From NCBI GenBank assembly GCA_022793895.1, contig JAAWDS010000002.1, positions 1-64,000 on the forward strand: 64,000 nt of DNA. The letters run 5' to 3'. The notes under the pieces are model-generated. The model was not told the origin of the DNA. It saw nothing but the letters and a program-made list of their open reading frames with translations, and made no database searches. The stretch is from Provencibacterium sp. (lineage in GTDB: Bacteria > Bacillota > Clostridia > Oscillospirales > Ruminococcaceae). Every line of letters starts with the position of its first letter. Within the stretch, counting starts at the first letter, position 1. Below are positions 32,402 to 41,153 of the stretch, piece after piece. The position numbers were made by a program, and so were the translations under genes.

Positions 32402-33457
32402 TTATTCATCTTCCTGTGGAGAAAGGATAAATCCTCCGCCCAGCACCCGATCGCCCTCATAAAGAACGCAGGATTGACCGGGAGCGGGCGCACGCTGGGG
32501 TTCCAGAAAATCGACCCGCACCCGTCCATCCGGCAGAGGGGTTGCTTGGCAGGCGGCTAATTTGGCTTGAGAACGGATCTTGGCTTCACAGCGAATAGGA
32601 GCGTTCAGCGTTTCAAACGGCTGCCATACGCAGTCCTGAAGAGTGACGCCGGAGAAGAGCAGATCCCCATATTCACCTAAGAAAATGTCCCCGCTTTCCG
32701 GATCGATCCGGCGGATGCAGACCGGGCGGCCCAGGGCTACGCCTAAGCCTTTGCGCTGGCCAACGGTATAATGGATGATTCCCCGGTGCCGTCCGCACCG
32801 TTCCCCGTTGGGGGCGACGAAAGAGCCGGAGGATCCCGCCCCATAATGCTCCTCAAGATAACGGGGATAATCCCCATCCTCGATAAAGCAGATCTCCTGG
32901 GAGTCGGGCGCACCAGCGCAGGAGAGGGAAAGGGCGGCGGCTTTTGCGCGCACGGCATCCTTCTCCATTTCCGCAAGCGGGAGTAAGAGCTTCCCCAATT
33001 GGGGCTGAGTCAGCCGGTAAAGCATGTAGGACTGATCACGGGAGAGGGAAGCGGCGCGGCGGATGGCGAAGCGTTCGCCGCAGCGCTCCACCCGCGCATA
33101 ATGCCCGGTTGCCATGTAACGAAGCCCCAAGCGCTCCGCTTCACCGGCCAGGAGCTGGAATTTAACGAGCGGATTACAGAGGATGCAGGGGTTGGGCGTG
33201 CGGCCGTGCAGGTAATCCTCTGCAAACGGGGTGATAACCGCCTGCTCGAAGAGCGCATGACAGCGCAGGATATGCAGCGGAATCCCCAATTGTCCGGCGG
33301 CCTGCGCCGCCGCTTCCACCGCTCCCTTGTGGGCGGGAGAAAATTCAATAACGGCCGCCTGCACCTCAAACCCCTGCTCCTGAAGCAGACGAACGCAGAC
33401 CGCGCTGTCCACTCCGCCCGAAAGGGCAACCAATACGCCGTTACGCTTCGAGGTCAT
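32402..33457 (-). CDS. mnmA: tRNA-specific 2-thiouridylase
   Basis: A 351-aa enzyme that adds sulfur to U34 of tRNA-Lys, -Glu and -Gln. It has the ATP pyrophosphatase loop ALSGGVDSAV, the first catalytic Cys in TPNPCILCN, the second Cys in SQEICFIEDGDY, and the GQRKGLG motif. The ATG at 33457 lies inside the end of iscU (17-nt overlap); the upstream TTG (33478) is less likely. The order nifS-iscU-mnmA makes sense since the cysteine desulfurase supplies the persulfide sulfur. It ends at repeat R2. Confidence 0.94.
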   Translation of the reverse strand: MTSKRNGVLVALSGGVDSAVCVRLLQEQGFEVQAAVIEFSPAHKGAVEAAAQAAGQLGIPLHILRCHALFEQAVITPFAEDYLHGRTPNPCILCNPLVKFQLLAGEAERLGLRYMATGHYARVERCGERFAIRRAASLSRDQSYMLYRLTQPQLGKLLLPLAEMEKDAVRAKAAALSLSCAGAPDSQEICFIEDGDYPRYLEEHYGAGSSGSFVAPNGERCGRHRGIIHYTVGQRKGLGVALGRPVCIRRIDPESGDIFLGEYGDLLFSGVTLQDCVWQPFETLNAPIRCEAKIRSQAKLAACQATPLPDGRVRVDFLEPQRAPAPGQSCVLYEGDRVLGGGFILSPQEDE

Positions 33458-33875
33458 GGCACGCTTCGCAATCCTCAATTTTGCCGACGATCGGCTCTGG
33501 ATCGATGCCTTGGCGGCGGTAGTAATCCGAAATCGCCGATTTAATCGCCTGTTCGGCGAGCACCGAACAGTGCACCTTGACCGCCGGCAGCCCGTCCAGC
33601 GCTTCGACGACCGCTTGGTTGGTCAAGCCGAGCGCCTCCTCAATGGGCTTGCCTTTGATAAGCTCAGTTGCCATTGAGCTGGTGGCAATCGCCGCGCCGC
33701 AGCCAAAGGTTTTGAAGCGGACGTCCTCAATCACGCCGCCGTGAATCTTGAGGTACATTTTCATGATGTCGCCGCATTTAGCGTTGCCGACCTCGCCGAT
33801 GCCGTCGGCGTCGGCAATCTCCCCAACGTTGCGGGGATTGGAGAAATGATCAAGCACCTTGTCAGAATAGAGCAT
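33441..33875 (-). CDS. iscU: Iron-sulfur cluster scaffold protein (NifU N-terminal/IscU type)
   Basis: A 144-aa scaffold on which Fe-S clusters are assembled from sulfur delivered by the NifS protein. Three conserved cysteines are present: Cys34 (NAKCGD), Cys59 (FGCGAAIATSS) and Cys103 (VKVHCSVLAE). The C terminus has two further cysteines (DCEACHDLEA). The ATG at 33875 follows GGAAGGAT. It lies 57 nt after nifS and overlaps mnmA. The name nifU is equally used for this branch in Clostridia. Confidence 0.93.
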   Translation of the reverse strand: MLYSDKVLDHFSNPRNVGEIADADGIGEVGNAKCGDIMKMYLKIHGGVIEDVRFKTFGCGAAIATSSMATELIKGKPIEEALGLTNQAVVEALDGLPAVKVHCSVLAEQAIKSAISDYYRRQGIDPEPIVGKIEDCEACHDLEA

Positions 33876-33932
33876 TCCGGTATCCTTCCTATCTCAATAA
33901 AATTTGTGAGGTTTTTGCGGTAAAAAGTCCGC

Positions 33933-35114
33933 TCAGTTTTTTTGAAGCCGCTCCCAAAGCGGGGACATGGCGCGCAGCCGCTCCACAATAGGAGGAACGT
34001 TTTCCAGAATATAAGCGACGTCCTCCTCGGTGGTCTCTTCCGAGATGGATAGCCGCAGCGAGCCGTGCGCCACCTCATGGCTGAGGCCGATGGCAAGCAG
34101 CACATGGCTGGGATCGAGCGACCCGGAGGTACAGGCGGAACCGGAGGAGGCGCAGATACCGCGGTTGTCAAGCATCAGCAGCAAACTCTCTCCCTCCACC
34201 CCTTCAAAGGAGATGTTGACATTCCCGCAGAGCCGTTTCACCGGGTCGCCGTTGAGGCGGGAGGCTTCCACCTGGGTGAGCCCCGAGATGAGCTGGTCGC
34301 GCAGCCGGGAAACCTGGCGGACCTTCTCCGGAATACCGGCGGCCGCCAGCTCGATGGCGCGGCCGAACCCGACGATACCCGCCGTGTTTTCGGTGCCTGC
34401 GCGGTGGCCGCCCTCCTGCCCGCCGCCGTCTATCAGGTTCTGGGGGAGGCAGCGGCGCTTACAATAGAGCGCGCCCACGCCCTTGGGCGCATGGATCTTG
34501 TGCCCGGAAAGCGAGAGCATGTCAATCCCCATCCGCTCCACGTCGATCTCTACATTGCCGGCCGCCTGCACCGCGTCGGTGTGGAACAGGACGCCCGCCT
34601 CCCGGCAGACAGCGGCGATCTCCTCGATCGGCTGAATGGTGCCGATTTCATTGTTGGCGAACATGATGGAAACGATGGCGGTATCCGGCCGGATGGCGGC
34701 GCGCACCTGGGCGGGATCGACCAGCCCTTTCGAATCCACCGGGACATAGGTGCAGGGACACCCGCTGTGCTCTACTGTGTGCAGCAGCGCATGGTGCTCA
34801 AACACCGAGGTGACAACGTGGTTCTTCCCCTTGGGAGCCAGGCGGGCCAGCGTCCCCTTAACCGCCCAGTTATCCGCCTCCGAACCGCCGGAGGTGAAGA
34901 AGATCTCCCCCTTCTTTGCGCCAATAGCGGCCGCAACCTTGGCGCGCGCCTCCTCAACGGCCTTCTGCGCGCGCCGCCCCAGCGCATAGATGCTGGAGGG
35001 GTTGCCGTATTCATTTTGAAGGAAGGGGAGCATCGCCTCCAACACTTCGCTGCTCACGTGGGTGGTCGCCGCGTTATCGGCATATACAAAACGCTTGTCC
35101 ATCTTTGTGCTCAT
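33933..35114 (-). CDS. nifS: Cysteine desulfurase (NifS/IscS family)
   Basis: A 393-aa PLP enzyme releasing sulfur from cysteine for Fe-S clusters and tRNA thiolation. It has the N-terminal [11 protein letters not shown], the PLP lysine in [12 protein letters not shown], and the mobile active-site loop with Cys in [11 protein letters not shown]. Start codon choice lies between ATG 35114 and ATG 35102; both follow purine-rich sequence. It heads a nifS-iscU-mnmA operon with its own promoter and a leader of about 140 nt in which I recognise no regulatory RNA. No IscR-type regulator is adjacent. Confidence 0.95.
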   Translation of the reverse strand: MSTKMDKRFVYADNAATTHVSSEVLEAMLPFLQNEYGNPSSIYALGRRAQKAVEEARAKVAAAIGAKKGEIFFTSGGSEADNWAVKGTLARLAPKGKNHVVTSVFEHHALLHTVEHSGCPCTYVPVDSKGLVDPAQVRAAIRPDTAIVSIMFANNEIGTIQPIEEIAAVCREAGVLFHTDAVQAAGNVEIDVERMGIDMLSLSGHKIHAPKGVGALYCKRRCLPQNLIDGGGQEGGHRAGTENTAGIVGFGRAIELAAAGIPEKVRQVSRLRDQLISGLTQVEASRLNGDPVKRLCGNVNISFEGVEGESLLLMLDNRGICASSGSACTSGSLDPSHVLLAIGLSHEVAHGSLRLSISEETTEEDVAYILENVPPIVERLRAMSPLWERLQKN

Positions 35115-35258
35115 TTCCTCTGACCATTCCTTTCTTGGAAACCCGACCCGCCCAGCCCATGCCGGATTTCTGCCCGGCAGACGAAAAAGACACAAGGCGG
35201 GAAGTAAAACATTCGATATAGGGGGCCTGCTTTCACAGCCGCGCATCCTATGTATTCT

Positions 35259-35286
35259 ATTGTACACGTTTTTTGTAGATTTTCAA
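35259..35286 (-). promoter_or_regulatory. Predicted sigma-A promoter of nifS-iscU-mnmA
   Basis: On the minus strand, TTGAAA (35286-35281), 16-bp spacer, TACAAT (35264-35259); predicted start near 35252. Confidence 0.65.
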
Positions 35287-35301
35287 GTCCATCCTTTGAC
35301 T

Positions 35302-35748
35302 TTATCCGCCTTTATACTGGTTGGCCGCTTGAACGGCCAGCTCGTCGCAGCGTTCATTTTGCGGGTGGCCGGCATGGCCTTTGATCCAAACATACTCCAT
35401 CTCATGAAATTCGGTAAGACCCAGCAGCCGTTCCCATAGGTCGGGGTTGAGGGCGGGGGCTTTGTTGGAACGCCGCCAGCCGTTTTGCCGCCATTTTCTG
35501 GCCCAGCCCAGCGAGAGGGCGTCCAGCACATATTTGCTGTCGCTGACTAGCTTCACATGGCAGCGCTCTTTGAGCGCGGAAAGCCCTTCAATAACGGCGG
35601 TCAGCTCCATGCGGTTGTTGGTTGTTTCCTTTTCCCCGCCGGAAATCTCCCGTTTGTGGCCGGCATATTCCAAAACAACCCCCCAGCCGCCTGGCCCAGG
35701 ATTGCCGGAGCAAGCTCCGTCGGTATAAACGGTGACATTTTTCAGCAT
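35302..35748 (-). CDS. rnhA: Ribonuclease HI
   Basis: A 148-aa endonuclease degrading the RNA of RNA-DNA hybrids. The DEDD catalytic set is visible: Asp in [11 protein letters not shown], Glu in NRMEL, Asp in SDSKYV, and the final Asp in ERCDELA, with the basic handle region [16 protein letters not shown]. The ATG at 35748 lies 11 nt after AAAGGA; an in-frame ATG at 35760 abuts that site. It has its own promoter; the leader of about 80 nt holds a hairpin CCGGATA/TATCCGG (35783-35814). Confidence 0.95.
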   Translation of the reverse strand: MLKNVTVYTDGACSGNPGPGGWGVVLEYAGHKREISGGEKETTNNRMELTAVIEGLSALKERCHVKLVSDSKYVLDALSLGWARKWRQNGWRRSNKAPALNPDLWERLLGLTEFHEMEYVWIKGHAGHPQNERCDELAVQAANQYKGG

Positions 35749-35835
35749 GCGTGCGACCATCCTTTTTCAAGTTTTGATCTTCGCCGGATAACGACTGTAT
35801 GGGGAGCTATCCGGAAGAGAGCGCTCTAAAAGACT

Positions 35836-35864
35836 ATTATAGCCCTAAATGAAATATTTAACAA
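35836..35864 (-). promoter_or_regulatory. Predicted sigma-A promoter of rnhA
   Basis: On the minus strand, TTGTTA (35864-35859), 17-bp spacer, TATAAT (35841-35836); predicted start near 35829. It is divergent from the promoter at 35942. Confidence 0.72.
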
Positions 35865-35941
35865 TCCTTCTTTTCTGTAAAAGAAGAATGGAAACGAAAA
35901 GATATTCTTAAATTTTGAATTGCTGCCGGTAGATTATAAAA

Positions 35942-35970
35942 TTGTAAAGGAAAGGCTTCTATGCTATAAT
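35942..35970 (+). promoter_or_regulatory. Predicted sigma-A promoter of the lipoprotein-GH31 pair
   Basis: TTGTAA (35942-35947), 17-bp spacer, TATAAT (35965-35970). The leader of about 105 nt to the ATG at 36081 shows no recognised RNA element. With the rnhA promoter this accounts for the 35749-36080 gap. Confidence 0.75.
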
Positions 35971-36080
35971 GGGGCCGGAAGAAGGGGAGATATTTTTCTC
36001 CAGCTGCCCAAAAAAACATAGAGAGGATAAGGCCCTGAAAATCATTTCTAAAATCGTGGAGAAAGAAGAGAATTTAGTTC

Positions 36081-36914
36081 ATGAGTGTGATCAAGACCAG
36101 CCGGTTGAAAAAGCGGAGCGGCAAAGTTTTGCTGGCCGTCCTGCTGCTCCTGCTGCCGGGATGCCGGAAACCAGCCCCGGAGAATAGGCAGGAAACGTTT
36201 AAAGGGGAGGCGGCCCGTTTTGAGGATGGGGCGGAGGTATCCCTCTGGGAAGATGCGTTCGGCCGGGAGCATTACCGGCTTTCCGATGGAACCGAAATTT
36301 TAACGGTCCCTCATCCTGTCTGGCCATGGAATGCGTCGGTTGGCTCGCTGGAGGGCTTTGAAGGGATGTCCCCCGCGGCCCGGCAGGCGGTTCGCACCTA
36401 TTTTGAGGAACAGGGACTGCTTTATAACCAGAGCTCCTTGCTGGATGCCGCTTATCAGGACTACCGGCAATGCCGTGCGGTTGGGAAGGAATCCTCCTTT
36501 CAAGCGCATGCAGCTTGGCAGGAGGTGCTGCCCACCAACGAGACGGAGCGTTTCACCGCTTTTTGTACGGCGGTTACCCGGCCGCTGAACGCACACTTTG
36601 ATGGAACGGTGACGGAGAGCCGCGCCTCCGCCTACTTCGATCGGGAGACGGGCGAGAAGTATGACGCTTGGGAGCTGTTTTCCGTTCCAGCCGAAACGGT
36701 GGGCCGGGAGCTGTTTGCACGAGGCGCACTTTCCGATTTTCTATCGGAGAAGGAATTTATAGAGGCCCTGCGGCCGGAATATCTCTGTTGGTATTCAACA
36801 ACGCTGGAGATCTGTTTTCCGCCGGAAGCGTTAGAAGAATTTCGAGACGGATGGATCGCCGGCATCGATTTGGCGGATTTAGAGGATATTTTGCAGCCCT
36901 GGGCGCGGCCGTAG
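36081..36914 (+). CDS. Putative lipoprotein of unknown function
   Basis: A 277-aa exported protein with a basic N terminus, hydrophobic segment and lipobox LLPGC (Cys28), so it is probably anchored outside the cell. The remainder has no motif I can name. It contains a predicted alpha/beta region with SSFQAHAAWQEVLPTNETERFTAF, an AYFDRETGEKYDAWELF segment and a C-terminal CFPPEALEEF segment, loosely reminiscent of the DUF3298/RsiV type of extracytoplasmic domain; I am not confident of this. The ribosome binding site is weak. A glycosidase gene follows after 63 nt and may be in the same transcript. Confidence 0.65.
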   Translation: MSVIKTSRLKKRSGKVLLAVLLLLLPGCRKPAPENRQETFKGEAARFEDGAEVSLWEDAFGREHYRLSDGTEILTVPHPVWPWNASVGSLEGFEGMSPAARQAVRTYFEEQGLLYNQSSLLDAAYQDYRQCRAVGKESSFQAHAAWQEVLPTNETERFTAFCTAVTRPLNAHFDGTVTESRASAYFDRETGEKYDAWELFSVPAETVGRELFARGALSDFLSEKEFIEALRPEYLCWYSTTLEICFPPEALEEFRDGWIAGIDLADLEDILQPWARP

Positions 36915-36977
36915 GAGCGGAGATCCTATTTTCAACCGGCAGAACGAGGCGATCATTTTTAATAGAAGGGACGAAAT

Positions 36978-39338
36978 GTGCAGATGAAATTTACCAACGG
37001 AATGTGGCTGACCCGCTCTGGCTACCAGGTGGAAACGCCTAAAGAGCTGTATACCGCCGATGTGGATGCAGACGGCATCACTCTCTATTGCCCCTATGTG
37101 CGGGTGCTCCGCCGCGGCAATACGCTGGACGGAGGGATGCTGACCATCCGGCTGAGCAGCCCGGCGGAGGATGTCCTGTCGGTTAAGCTGATGGGACGCC
37201 GGGGCAGCCGGAAAAAGGAAGCGCATTTTTCCTTGAACCGCCGGAGCGTGCAGCCGGTGATTCAAAAGACCGAGAACGGCTGGAGCGTTAGCAGCGGGCG
37301 CATGACGGCTGCGATCACCGGCGGGGCGGATTTTTCCATCCGCTTTCTGTTTGACGGCAAGCCGCTGACTTCCACCTGCGCCAAAAATATGGCTCATGTC
37401 ACCGGTCAGGACGGAGAGGTTTACCTGCGCGAGCGGCTGGAGCTGGATGTGGGAGAGAATATCTTCGGACTGGGAGAGCGCTTTTCCGCCTTTGTGAAAA
37501 ATGGGCAAAGCGTAGACATCTGGAATGAGGATGGCGGAACCGACAGCGAGCAGAGCTATAAAAACATTCCGTTTTTCATGAGCGGAAAGGGTTATGGCGT
37601 TCTGGTCAACCACTGCGGACGGGTCTCCTTTGAGGTGGGCAGCGAGAGCGTTACCAAAACGCAGTTCTCTGTTCCGGGGGAGGAGATGGAATATTTCATC
37701 CTCGGCGGGAAGGAGCCGAAGGAGGTGCTGCGGCGCTATGCCTCGCTCACCGGACTGCCGCCCGCGCTTCCGCTGTGGAGCTATGGGCTGTGGCTTTCCA
37801 CCTCCTTTACCACCGCTTACGATGAAAAAACTGTCCTTTCCTTTATCGACGGCATGCGCGAGCGGGAAATCCCTCTCTCGGTTTTCCATTTTGACTGCTT
37901 CTGGATGAAGGAATATGAATGGTGCAACTTCCTCTGGGACAGCGCTACCTTCCCCGATCCGGAGGGGCTGCTGCGCAAGATCCATGAGCGCGGGATCAAG
38001 GTCTGCGTTTGGATTAATCCTTATATCGGGCAGAAATCCCCGCTGTTTGAAGAGGGCTATCAGAACGACTATTTTGTAAACACCGGTAGCGGCGATGTTT
38101 GGCAGTGGGATCGCTGGCAGGCGGGCATGGCTCTGGTGGATTTTACCAACCCGGAGGCCAAGCGTTGGTATCAGCAGAAGCTGGAACGGCTGCTGGATAT
38201 GGGGGTAGACAGCTTTAAAACCGATTTTGGCGAGCGCATTCCGACGGCGGACGCCTTCTTTGGCCCCAAGGCGGAGAAGGAGGGGATCCGCTACCATGAC
38301 GGCAGCGATCCGGAGGGGATGCACAACTACTACACCTACCTCTACAACCAAGCGGTTTATGAGGTGTTGGCCCGGCGGTTTGGGGAAGGGGAGGCGTGTC
38401 TCTTCGCCCGCTCGGCGACGGTAGGTTCCCAGTGCTTCCCGGTACACTGGGGCGGGGATAACCTTTCGACCTATCCCTCGATGGCGGAATCGCTGCGCGG
38501 CGGCCTGTCGCTGGGGCTCTGCGGCTTCCCCTATTGGAGCCACGACATCGGCGGGTTTGAAGCGGGCTGCCACCCGGATATTTATAAGCGCTGGACACAG
38601 TTTGGCCTGCTCTCCTCCCACAGCCGCTATCATGGCAATTCGGAGTACAAGGCCCCTTGGTTTTATGGGGAAGAGGCGGTCGAGGTAACGCGCAGCTTTG
38701 CTAAACTCAAAAACCGGCTGGTCCCTTACCTGTACAGCACGGCGCTTCTGGAGGGGCGGCAGGGCGTTCCGCTCATGCGGGCCATGTTCCTCGAATTTCC
38801 GGAGGATCCCGCCTGCCAGACGCTGGACAGGCAATATCTGTTTGGGGATACGCTGCTGGTGGCTCCCATCTTCCGCGCGGACGGAATGGTAGAGTACTAT
38901 CTGCCGGAGGGGACCTGGGTCAGCCTGTTAAGCGGGGAGGAGCTTCAAGGGCCGGGTTGGCGTCATGAACGGCACGGCTATCAGAGTTTGCCGCTGCTCA
39001 TCCGTCCCAACCGTTTGCTGGTGCTGGGGAGCAGCGAGGATTCTCCCCTTTCGGCAGATGAGCAGGAGCTGACGTTGGTGCTGGGCCATCTTGATGAGGG
39101 CGTGCATGCCGAACGGCTGCTAGCCGTCCGTCAGGAGGAACCGCCTGTCCGTTTGACCGCCTCGCGCTATGAAGGAACGATTACCCTCTGTGCCGAAGGG
39201 CTAAACCGTCCCTATTCCGCTCTGATCTATGGACTGGATGGAGCCTGGTCGGCCGAAGGCGCCAGCCTGGAACGGCAGGATAAGGCGTATCAGCTCACCG
39301 GCTGCACCGGCAAGGTCACGCTGCGGCAAGAAGCGTAA
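36978..39338 (+). CDS. Glycoside hydrolase family 31 (alpha-xylosidase/alpha-glucosidase, YicI-like)
   Basis: A 786-aa cytosolic retaining alpha-glycosidase. After an N-terminal beta-sandwich (MKFTNGMWLTRSGYQVE aligns with the start of E. coli YicI) comes the TIM barrel with the nucleophile Asp in FKTDFGER and the acid/base Asp in WGGDNLSTYPSM, then C-terminal beta domains. The similarity and lack of a signal peptide fit alpha-xylosidase acting on imported xyloglucan-type oligosaccharides, but alpha-glucosidase or sulfoquinovosidase activity cannot be excluded. GTG 36978 lies 7 nt after GAAGGGA; ATG 36984 is the alternative. No sugar transporter is adjacent. Confidence 0.9.
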   Translation: MQMKFTNGMWLTRSGYQVETPKELYTADVDADGITLYCPYVRVLRRGNTLDGGMLTIRLSSPAEDVLSVKLMGRRGSRKKEAHFSLNRRSVQPVIQKTENGWSVSSGRMTAAITGGADFSIRFLFDGKPLTSTCAKNMAHVTGQDGEVYLRERLELDVGENIFGLGERFSAFVKNGQSVDIWNEDGGTDSEQSYKNIPFFMSGKGYGVLVNHCGRVSFEVGSESVTKTQFSVPGEEMEYFILGGKEPKEVLRRYASLTGLPPALPLWSYGLWLSTSFTTAYDEKTVLSFIDGMREREIPLSVFHFDCFWMKEYEWCNFLWDSATFPDPEGLLRKIHERGIKVCVWINPYIGQKSPLFEEGYQNDYFVNTGSGDVWQWDRWQAGMALVDFTNPEAKRWYQQKLERLLDMGVDSFKTDFGERIPTADAFFGPKAEKEGIRYHDGSDPEGMHNYYTYLYNQAVYEVLARRFGEGEACLFARSATVGSQCFPVHWGGDNLSTYPSMAESLRGGLSLGLCGFPYWSHDIGGFEAGCHPDIYKRWTQFGLLSSHSRYHGNSEYKAPWFYGEEAVEVTRSFAKLKNRLVPYLYSTALLEGRQGVPLMRAMFLEFPEDPACQTLDRQYLFGDTLLVAPIFRADGMVEYYLPEGTWVSLLSGEELQGPGWRHERHGYQSLPLLIRPNRLLVLGSSEDSPLSADEQELTLVLGHLDEGVHAERLLAVRQEEPPVRLTASRYEGTITLCAEGLNRPYSALIYGLDGAWSAEGASLERQDKAYQLTGCTGKVTLRQEA

Positions 39339-39440
39339 ACGCCGCGATAGCAGATAGGTGAAACCTTCCGCTTCGCAGAAAAAGAACAGGCGCGCTGCAA
39401 AATGGAAAAGGCTGACAAAAAACGCATCCCCGGTCTGTGA

Positions 39441-39568
39441 AAGAAATCGCGGGGGCCGCTCCTCTGATTTATAGAAACTGGAAAAGCGGCGGTTTCGCGC
39501 GGACAGCGCGAAATCTGGGGCGTAATCTTCGCCCCAAAAGCAGCTTTTTCAGAAGAGCCTGCTGCAAA
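39441..39568 (+). repeat. Structured intergenic repeat, copy R3 (3' truncated)
   Basis: It contains the linker (TAGAAACTGG), the core arms TTTCGCGC/GCGCGAAA and GGGGCG/CGCCCC, the closing GCAGCTTTTTC (39540-39550), and only the left arm of the long hairpin (AAGAGCCTGCTGCAAAAT, 39551-39568 region). The right arm is missing and R4 starts there. A further hairpin-arm-like piece, GCGCGCTGCAAAAT, lies just before R3, near 39390-39404. Confidence 0.75.
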
Positions 39569-39730
39569 ATAGAGAAGAAACCTCCGGTCGAGCCGCTCCT
39601 CCGGCTTGCAGAAACCGGAAAAAGCAGCGGTTTCGCGCGGATAGCGCGAAATTTGGGGCGTAATCTTCGCCCCAAAAGCAGCTTTTTCAGAAGGGCGTGT
39701 TGCAGAATTTCATTCTGCAACACGCCCTTC
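39569..39730 (+). repeat. Structured intergenic repeat, copy R4 (complete)
   Basis: The most complete copy. Linker AGAGAAGAAACCTCC... to CCGGCTTGCAGAAACCGG (39601-39618); outer stem GAAAAAGCAGC (39618-39628) with GCAGCTTTTTC (39678-39688); arms 39631-39638/39644-39651 and 39653-39660/39668-39675; 19-bp hairpin (39690-39708 with 39712-39730). It lies between the convergent GH31 and rlmI-like genes. The hairpin abuts the rlmI stop codon, so it could terminate that gene. Confidence 0.85.
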
Positions 39731-40948
39731 TTATACCACCTGGAAGATATAAAATTTCAGGTAATCGGTTTCGGGGACATTCCAGAGGATGGGGTGATCG
39801 GGAGATTGCTGCCGTGCCTCGATCTGCCGCAGCGTGACGCCGGCATCCATAGCGGCATCCCGCAGCATTTCACGAAACAGGCGATCGGCCATAAAATGGG
39901 AGCAGGAGCAGGTTGCCAGATATCCGCCGCGCGGGAGCAGACGCATCCCGCGCAGGTTGATCTCCTTGTATCCGCGGATGGCCCTGTCGATCGTGCGGCG
40001 GGATTTTGTAAAGGCGGGCGGATCGAGAATCACGCAGTCGTAGGCTCCGCGGGGAAGGGTGGGAAGCCGGTCGAACACGTTGGCCGTTTCAAATTCTATC
40101 CGTCCCTCCAGAGCGTTGAGCCGCGCGTTTTCTTCTGCCATGTGAACCGCCTCCGGGGAGATATCCAGCGCATGCACCCGTTCTGCGCCGGAGGCCGCTG
40201 CGTTGAGCGCGAACGAACCGGTATGGGTAAAACAGTCCAGCACCCTTTTTCCCCGGCAGAGCTTCCCAATGGCCTGCCGGTTATACTTTTGATCGAGAAA
40301 AAACCCCGTTTTCTGTCCGTCCTTAAAATCCACGCGATAGCGGATTCCGTTTTCGGTAATGACGGTTTCGGTTGCGGCAGGCGGCGTTTCCCCCTCCAGC
40401 GGGAAAAAGCCTTTCCCCTCCGAAAGCCCCTCCAACTGCCGGATGGCCACGTCGTTGCGTTCATACACCCCATCGATCGCCTGACCGTCTTCCCGGAGGA
40501 TGCGGCAGAGCATGGGAAAGAGCAGCCCCTTTAGCCGTTCCATCCCCAGCGAGAGCGTTTGAGTGACCAGGATGTTGGAGAACCGATCGACGGTCAGCCC
40601 TGGGAACAGGTCGGCCTCTCCGAAAATTAACCGGCAGCAGTCCAGCGCTTCCGGCATCACTGTTTTCCGGTATTCCCAGGCATGGCGCAGCCGCCTTTCA
40701 AAAAAGGCGGCATCCATGCGGTCGTTGGCGTTGCGGGAGATCAACCGGATGCGAATCTTGGAGCGGTCGCTGATAAAACCGGTTCCCAGATACTGTCCGC
40801 GTTCTCCGGTGACATCTATCAAATCGCCGTTTTCATAGGGACCGGCTATCTTCATTACCTCGGTATCGTAAACCCAGGGGTGTCCAGCGCGGATGCCGGC
40901 TTGCGCCTTGCGCGTTACCTGCGCCTGGGAAAAGTTCCTTTCTGCCAT
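39731..40948 (-). CDS. Class I rRNA methyltransferase (RlmI/YwbD-like) with PUA domain
   Basis: A 405-aa SAM-dependent methyltransferase. An N-terminal PUA domain (about 1-75; RAGHPWVYDTEV) is followed by the central EEHEE region and a Rossmann methyltransferase with VLDCFTHTGSFALNAA, ALDISPEAVHMAEENARLN and the catalytic motif LDPPAFTKSR. Homologues methylate C5 of a cytidine in 23S rRNA (RlmI, m5C1962 in E. coli); the site in this organism is inferred. Start ATG 40948 follows CGGAGG. Its stop is directly adjacent to repeat R4. Confidence 0.9.
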   Translation of the reverse strand: MAERNFSQAQVTRKAQAGIRAGHPWVYDTEVMKIAGPYENGDLIDVTGERGQYLGTGFISDRSKIRIRLISRNANDRMDAAFFERRLRHAWEYRKTVMPEALDCCRLIFGEADLFPGLTVDRFSNILVTQTLSLGMERLKGLLFPMLCRILREDGQAIDGVYERNDVAIRQLEGLSEGKGFFPLEGETPPAATETVITENGIRYRVDFKDGQKTGFFLDQKYNRQAIGKLCRGKRVLDCFTHTGSFALNAAASGAERVHALDISPEAVHMAEENARLNALEGRIEFETANVFDRLPTLPRGAYDCVILDPPAFTKSRRTIDRAIRGYKEINLRGMRLLPRGGYLATCSCSHFMADRLFREMLRDAAMDAGVTLRQIEARQQSPDHPILWNVPETDYLKFYIFQVV

Positions 40949-41019
40949 GGGCTGCCTCCGTTCTTTTTTAGGTTTATCACCCTCCGTGGGCGTTTGTTTA
41001 CGGCTAGGCTTGATAAAAC

Positions 41020-41047
41020 AGTGTAAAGTTATTACCCTTTATAGCAA
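41020..41047 (-). promoter_or_regulatory. Possible promoter of the rlmI-like gene
   Basis: On the minus strand, TTGCTA (41047-41042), 16-bp spacer, TACACT (41025-41020). The match is moderate. Confidence 0.4.
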
Positions 41048-41153
41048 AACCGGCGGGAATATGCCGACCAGATGTCAGCCGGAGCAAGGGGAATGGGAGC
41101 GTCCAACCGAGCCCCTTTCCGGCAAAGTCCCAATGAGAGAGGCGGTCCGGTTC

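Noticed and set aside
34065-35123. Open frame of 352 codons antisense to nifS
   Set aside because: It mirrors the nifS reading frame, has no ribosome binding site and no family features.
36879-38834. Long open frame (651 codons) on the minus strand opposite the GH31 gene
   Set aside because: It has no recognisable domain, is rich in Arg/His/Pro/Leu as expected of the complement of a GC-rich gene, and lies fully antisense to a clear GH31 enzyme.
39441-39730. Short open frame running through repeats R3 and R4 as a repeat-containing protein
   Set aside because: Both strands are open by chance because the repeat is GC-rich; the pairing pattern fits a structured nucleic acid better than coding sequence.
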